Shown here one piece after another: positions 44,208 to 54,068 of a DNA stretch of 64,000 nt. How positions within the stretch are numbered: position 1 is the stretch's first letter; each line of letters begins with the position of its first letter. The stretch is from Klenkia sesuvii. GTDB taxonomy: Bacteria > Actinomycetota > Actinomycetes > Mycobacteriales > Geodermatophilaceae. The stretch is from assembly GCF_037083825.1 (NCBI RefSeq), contig NZ_JBAPLU010000004.1:1-64000 (forward strand), written 5' to 3'. The position numbers and the translations under genes were made by a program. The notes under the pieces were generated by a model. The model was not told where the DNA came from. It saw nothing but the letters and a program-made list of their open reading frames with translations, and ran no database searches.

Positions 44208-45662
44208 TCAGCCGCGCAGGTAGACCGTGGTGGTGTGGGTGAAGAACTCCCGCGATGCGCGTCCCTGCTCCTTGGGCCCGTAGCCGCTGCCCTTGGCGCC
44301 CCCGAAGGGGACGTGCGGGTCGGCCCCGGCGGTCTCGGAGTTGACGTGCAGGATGCCGACGTCGAGGTGCTGGACCGCCGAGAGCGCGGTCGCGATGTCG
44401 CGGGTGAAGACCGCTGCCGACAGGCCGAACTCGCTGTCGTCGGCCATGGCGAAGGCGCTGGCGACGTCGTCCGCGCGGCGCACCGCCACCACCGGGCCGA
44501 ACAGCTCCTCCCGCCACAGCGCGGGCCGGTCGGAGTCGAGCTCGAGAACGGTCGGCGGCACGAACCACCCCTCGGCCAGCTCACCGCTGCGGTAGGCCTC
44601 CCCGCCGGTGAGCGACCGGGCACCCTCGGACAGCGCGCGGTCGATCCCCGCCTGCACCCCGGCGCGGGCGCCGGCGCTGACCACGGGACCCATCTGGGTC
44701 CCGTCGGCCACGGCGTCCCCGACGACGAGGTCCTCGGCCCGGCGGGTGAACGCGGCCAGGAACTCGTCGGCGATGCCGGACTGCACGACGACCCGCGAGG
44801 TCGCCGTGCACTTCTGGCCGGTGGACCGGAACGCGCCGAGCAGCACCTGCTCGACTGCCAGGTCCAGGTCGGCGTCGTCCAGGACGACCGCCGGGTTCTT
44901 GCCGCCCATCTCGGCCTGCACCGGCACCCCGCGGGCCGCCGCGGAGGCGGCGATGGCCCGGCCGACCCCGGTCGACCCGGTGAAGGTGATGCCGGCCAGC
45001 CCCGGGTGCTCCACCAGGTGCTGCCCGGCGTCCACGTCGGCGGGGACCAGGTTCAGCACGCCGGCCGGCAACCCGGCGTCGTGCAGGGCCCCGGCCAGCC
45101 GCATGGCCAGCACGGGCACGGTCGATGCCGGCTTCCACACCAGGGTGTTGCCGTGCACCAGCGCCGGTGCGATCTTCCAGGCCGGGATGGCGATCGGGAA
45201 GTTGAACGGGGTGATGACCCCGACGACGCCGATCGGCCGGCGGGCGACCATGATCTGCTCGCCGCGGCGGGGGGAGTGGAACAGCTCGCCGGCCTCGCGG
45301 TCGGCCTCGCCGGCGGCGTAGCGCAGCACCTGCGCGGCGCGCACGACCTCGCCGACGCCCTCGGCTGCGGTCTTGCCCTCCTCGGCGGCGAGCTCGCGCC
45401 CCCACACGGGCGCGGCGGCCTCGACCGACCCGGCGGCCCGGACGAGCAGGGCGGCCCGTTCGTGCGCCGGGGTGGCCGCCCAGCCGGGCAGTGCCCGGCC
45501 AGCCGACCCCACGGCGTCGTCGAGGTCGGCGATCGACGCCGACGTGCCCGCACCGACGACGTCGGTGGGGCGCGACGGGTTGATCGACCGGAGCTCCGGT
45601 CCGCGGCCGGCCCTCCACCGGCCGTCGACCAGGCAGGCGATGTCGGCCGGTGTGCCCGTCAC
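44208..45662 (-). CDS. aldehyde dehydrogenase (vanillin/benzaldehyde dehydrogenase-like)
   Basis: 484 aa from GTG 45662, 4 nt after the demethylase stop. NAD-dependent ALDH with ITPFNFPIAIPAWKIAPAL, FTGSTGVGRAIA, the general base Glu251 in QAEMGGKNPAVV and the catalytic Cys285 in STGQKCTATSR. The FGGAKGSGYGPKEQG end is typical of aromatic aldehyde dehydrogenases of the VDH group. Co-transcribed after the LigM-like gene, it would turn vanillin or syringaldehyde into the acid that the demethylase uses. Exact substrate inferred. Confidence 0.92.
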   Translation of the reverse strand: MTGTPADIACLVDGRWRAGRGPELRSINPSRPTDVVGAGTSASIADLDDAVGSAGRALPGWAATPAHERAALLVRAAGSVEAAAPVWGRELAAEEGKTAAEGVGEVVRAAQVLRYAAGEADREAGELFHSPRRGEQIMVARRPIGVVGVITPFNFPIAIPAWKIAPALVHGNTLVWKPASTVPVLAMRLAGALHDAGLPAGVLNLVPADVDAGQHLVEHPGLAGITFTGSTGVGRAIAASAAARGVPVQAEMGGKNPAVVLDDADLDLAVEQVLLGAFRSTGQKCTATSRVVVQSGIADEFLAAFTRRAEDLVVGDAVADGTQMGPVVSAGARAGVQAGIDRALSEGARSLTGGEAYRSGELAEGWFVPPTVLELDSDRPALWREELFGPVVAVRRADDVASAFAMADDSEFGLSAAVFTRDIATALSAVQHLDVGILHVNSETAGADPHVPFGGAKGSGYGPKEQGRASREFFTHTTTVYLRG

Positions 45663-45666
45663 CGGA

Positions 45667-47058
45667 TCAGGCGGACGCGGTCGTGTTGGACCGGTACTCC
45701 GAGCGCGCCTTCGCCACGAGCGGCGCGGGCTGCACGGTCGCGCGGACGGCGACCTGACGGTGGTCCTCGACCTGCACCTTGGACGACGCGGGGTTCTCGC
45801 CCCAGAGCACGACGACCTCGGTGCCGGGCTCGGCGTGCGCGGCGTCCACCACGGAGATGGACAGGATCGAGCGCTCGTTGGACGAGTAACCGACGTAGTT
45901 GGACCGGCCGACGTAGTCACCGCCCTCGGTCTGCACCCGGTCGTACTGGTAGGTCGCGTAGTTGGCCAAGGGCAGCGCCATGTGCTTGGCGCCGATGCCC
46001 TCGTCGAACATCGAGCCCATGATCTTCGCGGTGTCCTCCCGGTTCCAGACCAGGGTGACCTTCTTGTTGGCCTGGGCGGTGCCGTCGGCGACCTGGGCCT
46101 CGAGGGCGCTGCGGCCGATGAAGTCGTGGTCGAACTTCACGATCCGGCCGTAGTCGAGGTCGTAGGGGGTGAAGTAGTAGTCCTCGACGTCGGGGGAGAA
46201 GAAGCTGCCGCCCAGCGAGGCCCGCGCGTCGGGGGAGGTGTCGGACAGCCAGCGACGGTGCGCGGCGGTGCTCTCACCGGTGTAGATGGCCGGCAGCGGG
46301 CGGGGCAGCCAACCCGACTCGAGGGTGTTGGTGAGGTAGGCGCGGCCACCGACCTGGACCATGCCGTGCTTCTGCCCGGCGGCCAGCAGCGCCTCGTGCA
46401 CCGCCTCCCGCTCCTCCCACGGCCCGACGAACTCGAAGCCGGGCTCCCCGGCCATGCCGTGGCGCAGCGCGCGGACCTGCACGCCACCGATGGTCATGCG
46501 GGCGCCGTGGAAGAACTTGACGCTGGGCACGTCCTGGCCGACCGCCTCACGGATGACCTCGATCGCGCCCGGGCCCTGGACCTCGTAGCGGTAGACGCGC
46601 GGGGGGCCCTGGCGCATGGCCGAGGGGGCGTCCTTCCACAGCTCGACGTCGTAGCCGCCGGTCTCGGCGTGGAACTGCAGCCAGTTGATGGTCGCGGCCA
46701 TGCCGACGGCCTGGAACTCGTCCTCCTCGTAGCGGAAGAGGATGTTGTCGCCGATGAGATTGCCCTCGCCGTTGACCGCGACGTACTGCTTGGCTGCGTC
46801 GACCGGGAAGTACGCGGTGCTGTTGACCGCGGTGTCGCTGATCAGCTTGAGCGCGTCGGGGCCCTTGACGTTCAGGTTCCACATGTGGTGGGACTGGTCG
46901 AACAACACCGAGGTGCGGCGCCAGGCCAGCTGCTCGTCGCGCCAGTTGGTGAATTCCGGTGCCATCCCCGCGATCGTGGTGGCGGGCGTCTGCGACTCCC
47001 ACAGCAGGGTCTGCGGACGGCCGGCGTCAGCGATGGCGTCGTCCAGGTTCCGGGTCAT
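45667..47058 (-). CDS. tetrahydrofolate-dependent aryl O-demethylase (LigM/DesA-like)
   Basis: 463 aa from ATG 47058, with GGAGG 8 nt upstream. GcvT-type fold: N-terminal domain with WRRTSVLFDQSHHMWNLNVK, centre with VRALRHGMAGEPGFEFVGPW, and the segment NTLESGWLPRPLPAIYTGE with SLGGSFFSPDVEDYYFTPYD. That segment closely recalls vanillate (LigM) and syringate (DesA) O-demethylases of Sphingobium SYK-6. Length fits them (~460-470 aa) and exceeds DmdA or GcvT (~365 aa). It moves the aryl methyl group to THF, giving 5-methyl-THF. Neighbouring metF and purU support this. It is divergent from metF across 184 nt. Vanillate, syringate or 3-O-methylgallate as substrate cannot be distinguished. Confidence 0.9.
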   Translation of the reverse strand: MTRNLDDAIADAGRPQTLLWESQTPATTIAGMAPEFTNWRDEQLAWRRTSVLFDQSHHMWNLNVKGPDALKLISDTAVNSTAYFPVDAAKQYVAVNGEGNLIGDNILFRYEEDEFQAVGMAATINWLQFHAETGGYDVELWKDAPSAMRQGPPRVYRYEVQGPGAIEVIREAVGQDVPSVKFFHGARMTIGGVQVRALRHGMAGEPGFEFVGPWEEREAVHEALLAAGQKHGMVQVGGRAYLTNTLESGWLPRPLPAIYTGESTAAHRRWLSDTSPDARASLGGSFFSPDVEDYYFTPYDLDYGRIVKFDHDFIGRSALEAQVADGTAQANKKVTLVWNREDTAKIMGSMFDEGIGAKHMALPLANYATYQYDRVQTEGGDYVGRSNYVGYSSNERSILSISVVDAAHAEPGTEVVVLWGENPASSKVQVEDHRQVAVRATVQPAPLVAKARSEYRSNTTASA

Positions 47059-47233
47059 GTCGTCCTCCAGTAGTACCGGTGCAGCGTCGGTCGACTGTGC
47101 GCTGCGTCGCACCCCGCGGTAAAGCGGGGAGAAGCGCACAGACAGTTCGGCCCAGACGGAGACCAGTTGTTCGGTCCGGTCGACGTCCGACTGCGGGAAC
47201 GTGCGCTTCCGTGCTGCGCCGGCGAGTGGTCAC

Positions 47234-47245
47234 CATTCCGGAATG
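47234..47245. promoter_or_regulatory. palindrome over the metF start in the demethylase/metF control region
   Basis: CATTCCGGAATG is a perfect 12-bp palindrome whose last three bases are the likely ATG of metF. It lies in the 184-nt region between the divergent demethylase and metF genes, which must contain both promoters. A regulator bound here could block metF-purU expression. If metF really starts at GTG 47201 the site would be inside the gene. Confidence 0.45.
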
Positions 47246-48102
47246 CGACGTGCAACCACGGCGAGGACGAAGCAGTCCGACGCCGTCCTCCGGCGGGCGT
47301 TCCAGACGATGGGGTTCGAAGTCATCCCGTTCAGGCGGACCGAGGAGGAGGTGGTGGCGACCATCCCGCACGACGTGCGGTTGACCGTCACCGCCTCACC
47401 GGCGAAGGGCCAGGACGCCACCGTCGACCTCGCCGCGAGGCTGACCGCCCGCGGGTACACCGCGGCCCCGCACCTGTCGGCTGCCCTCGTCCGCGACCGG
47501 GCGCACCTGCAGGCGGTGGTGGACCGCTGCCGCGATGCCGGCATCACCGAGGTGTTCGTGGTCGGCGGCGACCGGGACGGCGAGCCGACCACCTTCGGCG
47601 ACGCGCTGGCCCTGCTGCGGGCCCTCCACGAGCTCGACCACGGGTTCACCGAGATCGGCATCGGCGGCCACCCCGAGGGGCACCCGTCCGCCGACGACGA
47701 GGTGCTCATGCAGGCGATGGCCGACAAGGCGCCACTCGCCACCTCGATCACCACCCAGATCGTCTTCGACCCGGCGCGCATCCTCGAGTGGTCGCGCGAC
47801 CTGGCGCGCCGGGGCATCACCCTGCCGGTGCACGTGGGAGTGCCCGGCGCGGTGACCCGCAGCAAGCTCGTGCGGGTCTCGGGCAACCTCGGCATCGGTG
47901 CGTCGGCGACGTTCTTGACCAAGCAGCAGGGCATGTTCTGGCGGTTCTTCCGCCCGGGCGGCTACAACCCCGACCCGATCATCCGCGGGCTGCTGCCGCA
48001 CCTGGGCCGGCCCGACAACCACCTCGAGGGGTTCCACGTCTTCACCTTCAACGACCTCGGGCCCACCGAGGAATGGCGGACGGCGACCCTGCGGAGGACG
48101 GC

Positions 48103-48106
<4 letters not shown>
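47243..48106 (+). CDS. metF: methylenetetrahydrofolate reductase
   Basis: 287 aa from ATG 47243 (GTG 47201 would add 14 residues; neither has a strong ribosome site). It shows the MTHFR TIM-barrel features GITEVFVVGGDRDGEPTTFG, EIGIGGHPEGHPS and a SITTQIVFDPARILEW block binding FAD and folate. In this setting it should run in the oxidative direction, turning 5-methyl-THF from the demethylase into 5,10-methylene-THF. It is coupled to purU by an ATGA overlap. Separate from any methionine gene, so it is probably a dedicated second copy. Confidence 0.93.
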
Positions 48107-49005
<899 letters not shown>

Positions 49006-50035
49006 TGCCCGGGTCGGGGCGCCTGACCGTCGCGCGGGCGGGCCGGCACGGTCCCCGGGATGCCGTCGTCGGGCAGCCACCGGGCCGACCGTGCGTACTC
49101 CACCAGGGCCTGCGCCCGCGGCCCGAGCGACAGGGCGGCCGACCAGATCAGCACGACCTGGATGGGGTCGACCTCCGGGGCGATGGGTTTGCGCACCACC
49201 GGGAAGGGCGAGCAGTCGGAGTGGTCGGGCTGCTGCTGGATGAGCATGCCGTAGCCCAGGCCACGACCGACCAGGGTGCGGACGACGTCGGGGTTGCCGG
49301 TGCGGTGTCGCACCCGCGGGGTCAGTCCGCGCGCGGTGAAGTTGCCCAGCGCGTGCTCGGTGGACGGCGGTGCGTCGAGCATGATGAAGTCCTCGTCGAC
49401 GAGGTCCTCCAGCTGCACGGACGGCTCGCCGGCCAACCGGTGGTCGGCGGCCAGCAGGATGTGGGGGCGCAGCGCGAACGCCGTGGCCCGGGGGACCTGG
49501 GCGGGCAGGAAGGCGTCGTAGGCGAAGGCGACGTCGAGGCGGCCGGCGTCGAGCATGGCCACGAGCTGGTCCTGCGTCGACTCGGTGAAGGTGATGTCCA
49601 GGCCGGGGTGGGCGGGGCTGAACTCGTTGAGCACAGGCGGCATCACGGTGGGCGCGATCGTGCCGAAGCAGCCGATCGCCAGCGGCCCGGCGAGCCGGTC
49701 GCCGCGGGTGTCGACGGCGACGCTGAGCTCATCGGCGGCCCGGAGCAGCTCGCGGGCGTCGGCGACGGCGCGCACCCCGGCGCTGGTCATCGTCACGCCG
49801 TGGGACTTGCGCCGCACGCACAGTCGGGCGCCGAGCACTCGCTCCAGCTCGGTGATGGCGTCGGACATCGCCGAGGGGGAGACGTGCATGCGCTCGGCCG
49901 CGCCGATGACGGTGCCGGTGTCGGCGACGGCGACCAGGTAGGCCAGCTGGCGGAGCGTGAACGACGGCGGGTGGGGGTTCAACGTGACGGGCTCCTCGCT
50001 GCTGCAGTGGTCCAGGACACGACGGGAGAGGTCTG

Positions 50036-50896
50036 ATGGTGGCAGGGACGATGGACGGGGCGGCGATCGCCCGCGGTGTGCGCGAGCAGGTGGCCGGGGA
50101 CGTGGCCCGGTTGGTGGCCGCGGGGGGCACCGCGCCGGGTCTGGCGACCGTGCTGGTGGGGGAGGACCCCGCGTCGGAGGTCTACGTGCGGAACAAACGG
50201 CGCAGCTGCGCGGCGGCCGGGATGGTCGACCTGCACCGGCACCTGCCCGGGGACGTCACGCAGGCCGACGCCGCGGCCCTGGTCGACGAGCTGGCCGCCG
50301 ACCCGGCCGTGTCCGGCATCCTGCTGCAGCTGCCCTTGCCCGACCACCTCGACCCCGGCGAGCTGCTCGCGCGGATCCCGGTGGGCAAGGACGTCGACGG
50401 GCTCACCGTCGGCAACGCCGGCCTGCTGGCCCAGGGTCTGCCCGGGCTGCGCCCCTGCACGCCCGCCGGCGTGCTGGAGATCCTCGACCACCACGAGGTC
50501 CCGTTGGCCGGGGCCGAGGCGGTGGTCGTGGGCCGGTCGGTGCTGGTCGGCCGTCCGGTGGCGCAGCTGCTGCTCGAGCGCAACGCCACCGTGACCATCT
50601 GCCACTCGCGCACCCGGCACCTGGCCGAGGTCTGCCGGCGCGCCGACGTGCTGGTCGTCGCGGCCGGCATCCCCGGCCTGATCGGGCCCGAGGCCGTGCG
50701 GCCCGGTGCGGTGGTGGTCGACGTGGGCATCCACCGCGGCCCGCAGGGTCTGCACGGCGACGTGCGGTTCGACGCCGTGCAGGACGTCGCCCGCCTGCTG
50801 ACCCCGGTGCCCGGCGGGGTGGGGCCGATGACCATCGCGATGCTGCTGGCCAACACCGTCACGGCGGCGGCCCGGCAGCAGGGGATCGCGCTCTAG
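50036..50896 (+). CDS. folD: bifunctional methylene-THF dehydrogenase / methenyl-THF cyclohydrolase
   Basis: 286 aa from ATG 50036, with a GGGAGAGG ribosome site. It carries YVRNKRRSCAAAGM (catalytic Lys/Tyr region), GILLQLPLPDHLDPGELL, GKDVDGLTVGNAGLLAQG and the Rossmann part VVVGRSVLVGRPVAQLLL, with PVPGGVGPMTIAMLLANT at the end. It converts 5,10-methylene-THF to 10-formyl-THF, exactly the step between MetF and PurU. It stands in the C1 module rather than with purine genes, so it is likely a catabolic paralogue. Confidence 0.95.
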   Translation: MVAGTMDGAAIARGVREQVAGDVARLVAAGGTAPGLATVLVGEDPASEVYVRNKRRSCAAAGMVDLHRHLPGDVTQADAAALVDELAADPAVSGILLQLPLPDHLDPGELLARIPVGKDVDGLTVGNAGLLAQGLPGLRPCTPAGVLEILDHHEVPLAGAEAVVVGRSVLVGRPVAQLLLERNATVTICHSRTRHLAEVCRRADVLVVAAGIPGLIGPEAVRPGAVVVDVGIHRGPQGLHGDVRFDAVQDVARLLTPVPGGVGPMTIAMLLANTVTAAARQQGIAL

Positions 50897-50901
50897 CGGC
50901 C

Positions 50902-52080
50902 TCACGGCCCCAGCGGCGCGGGCTCCGCCGCGGTGAGCCAGCGGCGCACCTCCTCGGAGTCCGCCCCCAGGCTCGGGGGGCGACGGTCGTGGCGCAGCTC
51001 GGTCCGGCTGAAGCGGACCGGGTTGGCGAGGGTGCGTACGGGGACGGGGCCGTCGTGGGTGACCACCGGGGACAGCTCGAGCTCCTCGGCCAGCGCGATC
51101 CCCCCGGCGATGTCCTCGACCCGCCCGCAGGGGACACCCACCGCCTGCAGCCGGTCCGCCCACGCCCCGGCACCTGCGGTGGCCAGCGCCTGCTCCAGCG
51201 CCCCCACCAATGCCGGCCGGTTCGCCACCCGGTCGGCGTTGGTGGCGAACCGGGTGTCGCCGGCCAGCAGGGGGACCGCCAGGACCTGTGTCATCGCGGC
51301 GAACTGCCGGTCGTTCCCGACGGCGACGGCCAGCGGGCCGTCGGCGGTGCGCAGCGTCTCGTAGGGGGCGATGCTCGGGTGGGCGTTGCCCATCCGGCCG
51401 GGCACCGCGGCGCCGTTGACGACGGCGGAGGCCTGGTTCACCAACGAGGCCACCAGGCTGGAGAGCAGGCTCACCTCGACCACTTGGCCGCGGCCGTGGG
51501 CGTCGCGGTCCCGGAGGGCGGCGAGCACGCCGATCGTGGCGTGCAGACCGGTGAGGACGTCGACCAGCGCCACCCCGGCCTTCACCGGTTCGCCCTCCTG
51601 GTCGCCGGTGATGCTCATGAGCCCACCGACGGCCTGCACGACGAAGTCGTACCCGGGCCGGGTGGCCCCCGGCCCGCTGCCGAAGCCGGTCACGGAGCAG
51701 TAGACGAGGCCCGGGTTGGCCGCGCGGGTGCTCTCGGCGTCCAGACCGTAGCGGGCCAGGGTGCCCGGCAGGAAGTTCTCGACCAGGACGTCGGCGCGCC
51801 GGGCCAGCTCGCGGGCGAGCGCGAGGTCGGCCTCCTGGCCCAGGTCGAGGGTGACGCTGCGCTTGCCGCGGTTGACGCCGGCGAAGTAGGTGGTGGTGTC
51901 GCCGACCCAGGGCGGACCCCACTGGCGGGTGTCGTCACCGGCCCCCGGTCTCTCGACCTTCACCACGGTCGCGCCGAGGTCGGCCAGGAACATCGTCGCC
52001 AGGGGGCCGGCCAGGACCCGGCTGAAGTCGGCGACCAGCACGCCGTCGAGGGGGCGCCGTGCCGCGTGGGGGGTGGTCAT
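50902..52080 (-). CDS. class III (CaiB/BaiF family) CoA-transferase
   Basis: 392 aa from ATG 52080. Family features: DGVLVADFSRVLAGPLATMF, LADLGATVVKVERPGAGDD, VNRGKRSVTLDL, LVENFLPGTLARYGLD and the probable catalytic Asp174 in VALVDVLTGLHA. It moves CoA between a CoA thioester and a free carboxylic acid. Divergent from gntR and the glutaryl-CoA-dehydrogenase-like gene, it probably activates glutarate or a related dicarboxylate for that dehydrogenase. It is convergent with folD, 5 nt apart. Confidence 0.92.
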   Translation of the reverse strand: MTTPHAARRPLDGVLVADFSRVLAGPLATMFLADLGATVVKVERPGAGDDTRQWGPPWVGDTTTYFAGVNRGKRSVTLDLGQEADLALARELARRADVLVENFLPGTLARYGLDAESTRAANPGLVYCSVTGFGSGPGATRPGYDFVVQAVGGLMSITGDQEGEPVKAGVALVDVLTGLHATIGVLAALRDRDAHGRGQVVEVSLLSSLVASLVNQASAVVNGAAVPGRMGNAHPSIAPYETLRTADGPLAVAVGNDRQFAAMTQVLAVPLLAGDTRFATNADRVANRPALVGALEQALATAGAGAWADRLQAVGVPCGRVEDIAGGIALAEELELSPVVTHDGPVPVRTLANPVRFSRTELRHDRRPPSLGADSEEVRRWLTAAEPAPLGP

Positions 52081-52136
52081 GCCGAGGACCCTAGTGTTAG
52101 ATCTTAGAAAATCTAGGCACACCCGGTGGAGGCGGA
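52081..52136. promoter_or_regulatory. AT-rich divergent promoter/operator between CoA-transferase and gntR
   Basis: The 56-nt gap holds an unusual AT-rich block (52091-52116) in a GC-rich region, containing AGATCT and the spaced inverted repeat TAGAT-N8-ATCTA (52098-52102 with 52111-52115). Both divergent starts are close, so the block likely contains -10 elements and the site bound by the adjacent GntR protein. Confidence 0.65.
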
Positions 52137-52832
52137 ATGGCGCAGGACGGCACCCCGCGGCTGCGCACGGTCGTCACCGTGCAGCACGCGACCTTGTCCT
52201 GGTTGCGCGAGCAGCTGGCGACCGGCCGGCTCAAGCCCGGTGACCAGGTGCGCCAGGAGGTCCTCGCTCGCGAGTTCGGGGTGAGCGTGCCCCCGATGCG
52301 CGAGGCACTGAAGACGCTCGAGGCGGAGGGGCAGCTGGTCTACCACCCGCACCGCGGCTACTTCGTCGCCTCCATGAGCTACGAGGAGCTCGCCGAGACC
52401 TACCGGATCCGGCAACTGCTCGAGACCGAGGCGATCACCCGGTCGGTGCCGCTGCTGGGTGCGGAGGAGGTCGCCCGCATGCGCGAGGCAGCCCAGGTCA
52501 TGGAGCACTCCCACGGCACCGCCGACGTCCGGGCCATCGCCGAGGCCAACCGCGTCTTCCACTTCACCCTGTTCGACGCCGCCGCCATGCCCCGGATGGC
52601 GGACATGATCCGGGTGCTGTGGGGGTCCACCGACCGCTACCGCGCCCGCTACTTCTCCACCGCCGAGCACCGCCGGCGGGTCAACCGCGAGCACCGGCAG
52701 ATCCTCGCCGCGGCCGGCCAGGGCGACGCCGCCCTGGTCGCCGAGCTGTCCCACCAGCACCGCACCCACTCCCTCGACGCCCTCGCCCGGGCCCTCGAGG
52801 ACTCGACCGACCGCTCAGCCGCCTGCGGCTGA
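52137..52832 (+). CDS. GntR family regulator (FCD/FadR-type)
   Basis: 231 aa from ATG 52137, with GGTGGAGG upstream. Winged HTH at residues ~16-80 (WLREQLATGRLKPGDQVRQE, FGVSVPPMREALKTLEAEGQ), then an all-helical FCD effector domain (ETYRIRQLLETEAITRSVPL, HFTLFDAAAMPRMADMI, REHRQILAAAGQGDAALV) whose His residues usually hold a metal. It lies 20 nt before the acyl-CoA dehydrogenase gene and divergent from the CoA-transferase, so it probably regulates both in response to an acid such as glutarate. Confidence 0.92.
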   Translation: MAQDGTPRLRTVVTVQHATLSWLREQLATGRLKPGDQVRQEVLAREFGVSVPPMREALKTLEAEGQLVYHPHRGYFVASMSYEELAETYRIRQLLETEAITRSVPLLGAEEVARMREAAQVMEHSHGTADVRAIAEANRVFHFTLFDAAAMPRMADMIRVLWGSTDRYRARYFSTAEHRRRVNREHRQILAAAGQGDAALVAELSHQHRTHSLDALARALEDSTDRSAACG

Positions 52833-52852
52833 CCACCACCCAGGAGAAGACC

Positions 52853-54016
52853 GTGCCCCAGCCCGTCACCGACCTGCTCGACGTCGACACCCTGCTGTCG
52901 GACGAGGAGCGGGCCATCCGCGACACCGTGCGCACCTTCGTCGACAAGCGGGTTCGCCCCGAGATCGGCCAGTGGTTCGAGGACGGCACCAGCCCCAAGG
53001 AGCTGGCCGCCGAGCTCGGCGAGCTGGGCGTCTTCGGCATGCACCTGGAGGGCTACGGCTGCGCCGGCACCAACGCGGTCAGCTACGGCCTGGCCTGCAT
53101 GGAGCTCGAGGCCGGCGACAGCGGGCTGCGCAGCATGGTGTCGGTCCAGGGTTCGCTGTCGATGTTCTCGATCTGGAAGTACGGCTCGGAGGAGCAGAAG
53201 CAGGAGTGGCTGCCGCAGCTCGCCGCCGGCGAGGCCCTCGGCTGCTTCGGCCTGACCGAGCCCGACTACGGCTCCAACCCCTCGGGCATGCGCACCAACG
53301 CCGTCCGCAAGGGCGACGACTGGGTGCTCAACGGCTCCAAGATGTGGATCACCAACGGCTCGGCCGCCTCGGTCGCCACGGTGTGGGCGCGCACCGACGA
53401 GGGCGTCCGCGGCTTCGTCGTCCCGACCGGCACGCCGGGGTTCACCGCCACCGACGTGCACCACAAGCTGTCGCTGCGGGCGTCCACCACCTCGGCCCTC
53501 TACCTCGACGACGTCGTCCTGCCGGCCAGCGCGATGCTGCCGGGGGCCACGGGGCTCTCCGGCCCGCTGGGGTGCCTCAACGAGGCCCGGTTCGGCATCG
53601 TGTTCGGCGCGATGGGTGCCGCCCGCGACTCCCTGGACACCGCGCTGGAGTACGCCACCTCGCGCATCCAGTTCGACAAGCCGATCGCGGCCTTCCAGCT
53701 CACCCAGGGCAAGCTCGCCGACATGTCCGTCGAGCTCTACAAGGGCATCCTGCTGGCCCTGCACCTGGGCCGGCTGAAGGACGCCGGCCGGGTGCGGCCC
53801 GAGCAGATAAGCATCGGCAAGCTGAACAACGTCCGCGAGGCCATCCAGATCGCCCGGACCTGCCGCACCATCCTGGGCGGGTCGGGCATCACCACCGAGT
53901 ACTCGCCGCTGCGGCACGCCAACAACCTGGAGTCGGTGCTGACCTACGAGGGCACCAGCGAGGTCCACCAGCTGGCCCTCGGCCAGGCCCTGACCGGCAT
54001 CTCCGCCTACCGCTGA
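52853..54016 (+). CDS. glutaryl-CoA dehydrogenase-like acyl-CoA dehydrogenase
   Basis: 387 aa from GTG 52853, with AGGAGA upstream. Acyl-CoA dehydrogenase fold with CFGLTEPDYGSNPSGMRTNA, KMWITNGSAASVATVWARTD and the C-terminal LRHANNLESVLTYEGTSEVH, where the Glu of YEGT is the catalytic base. The RHANNLESVLTYEGT pattern is that of glutaryl-CoA dehydrogenases, which oxidise and decarboxylate glutaryl-CoA to crotonyl-CoA. It fits with the adjacent CoA-transferase as a glutarate route. An electron-transfer flavoprotein is not in the window. Confidence 0.92.
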   Translation: MPQPVTDLLDVDTLLSDEERAIRDTVRTFVDKRVRPEIGQWFEDGTSPKELAAELGELGVFGMHLEGYGCAGTNAVSYGLACMELEAGDSGLRSMVSVQGSLSMFSIWKYGSEEQKQEWLPQLAAGEALGCFGLTEPDYGSNPSGMRTNAVRKGDDWVLNGSKMWITNGSAASVATVWARTDEGVRGFVVPTGTPGFTATDVHHKLSLRASTTSALYLDDVVLPASAMLPGATGLSGPLGCLNEARFGIVFGAMGAARDSLDTALEYATSRIQFDKPIAAFQLTQGKLADMSVELYKGILLALHLGRLKDAGRVRPEQISIGKLNNVREAIQIARTCRTILGGSGITTEYSPLRHANNLESVLTYEGTSEVHQLALGQALTGISAYR

Positions 54017-54023
54017 CGCGGGG

Positions 54024-54066
54024 GACGTCGTCCGGCCGGTTGCCCCCGCCCCGGCCGGACGACGTC
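54024..54066. terminator. bidirectional terminator
   Basis: A 16-bp perfect inverted repeat (54024-54039 with 54051-54066) with an 11-nt loop sits in the 52-nt gap between the convergent acyl-CoA dehydrogenase and MDR genes. Confidence 0.85.
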
Positions 54067-54068
54067 GG

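Noticed and set aside
45667..47058. Annotation as glycine-cleavage T protein or DMSP demethylase
   Set aside because: The protein is about 100 residues longer than GcvT/DmdA, has the LESGWLPRPLPAIYTGE segment of LigM/DesA, and no gcvH/gcvP or sulfur-cycle genes are near.
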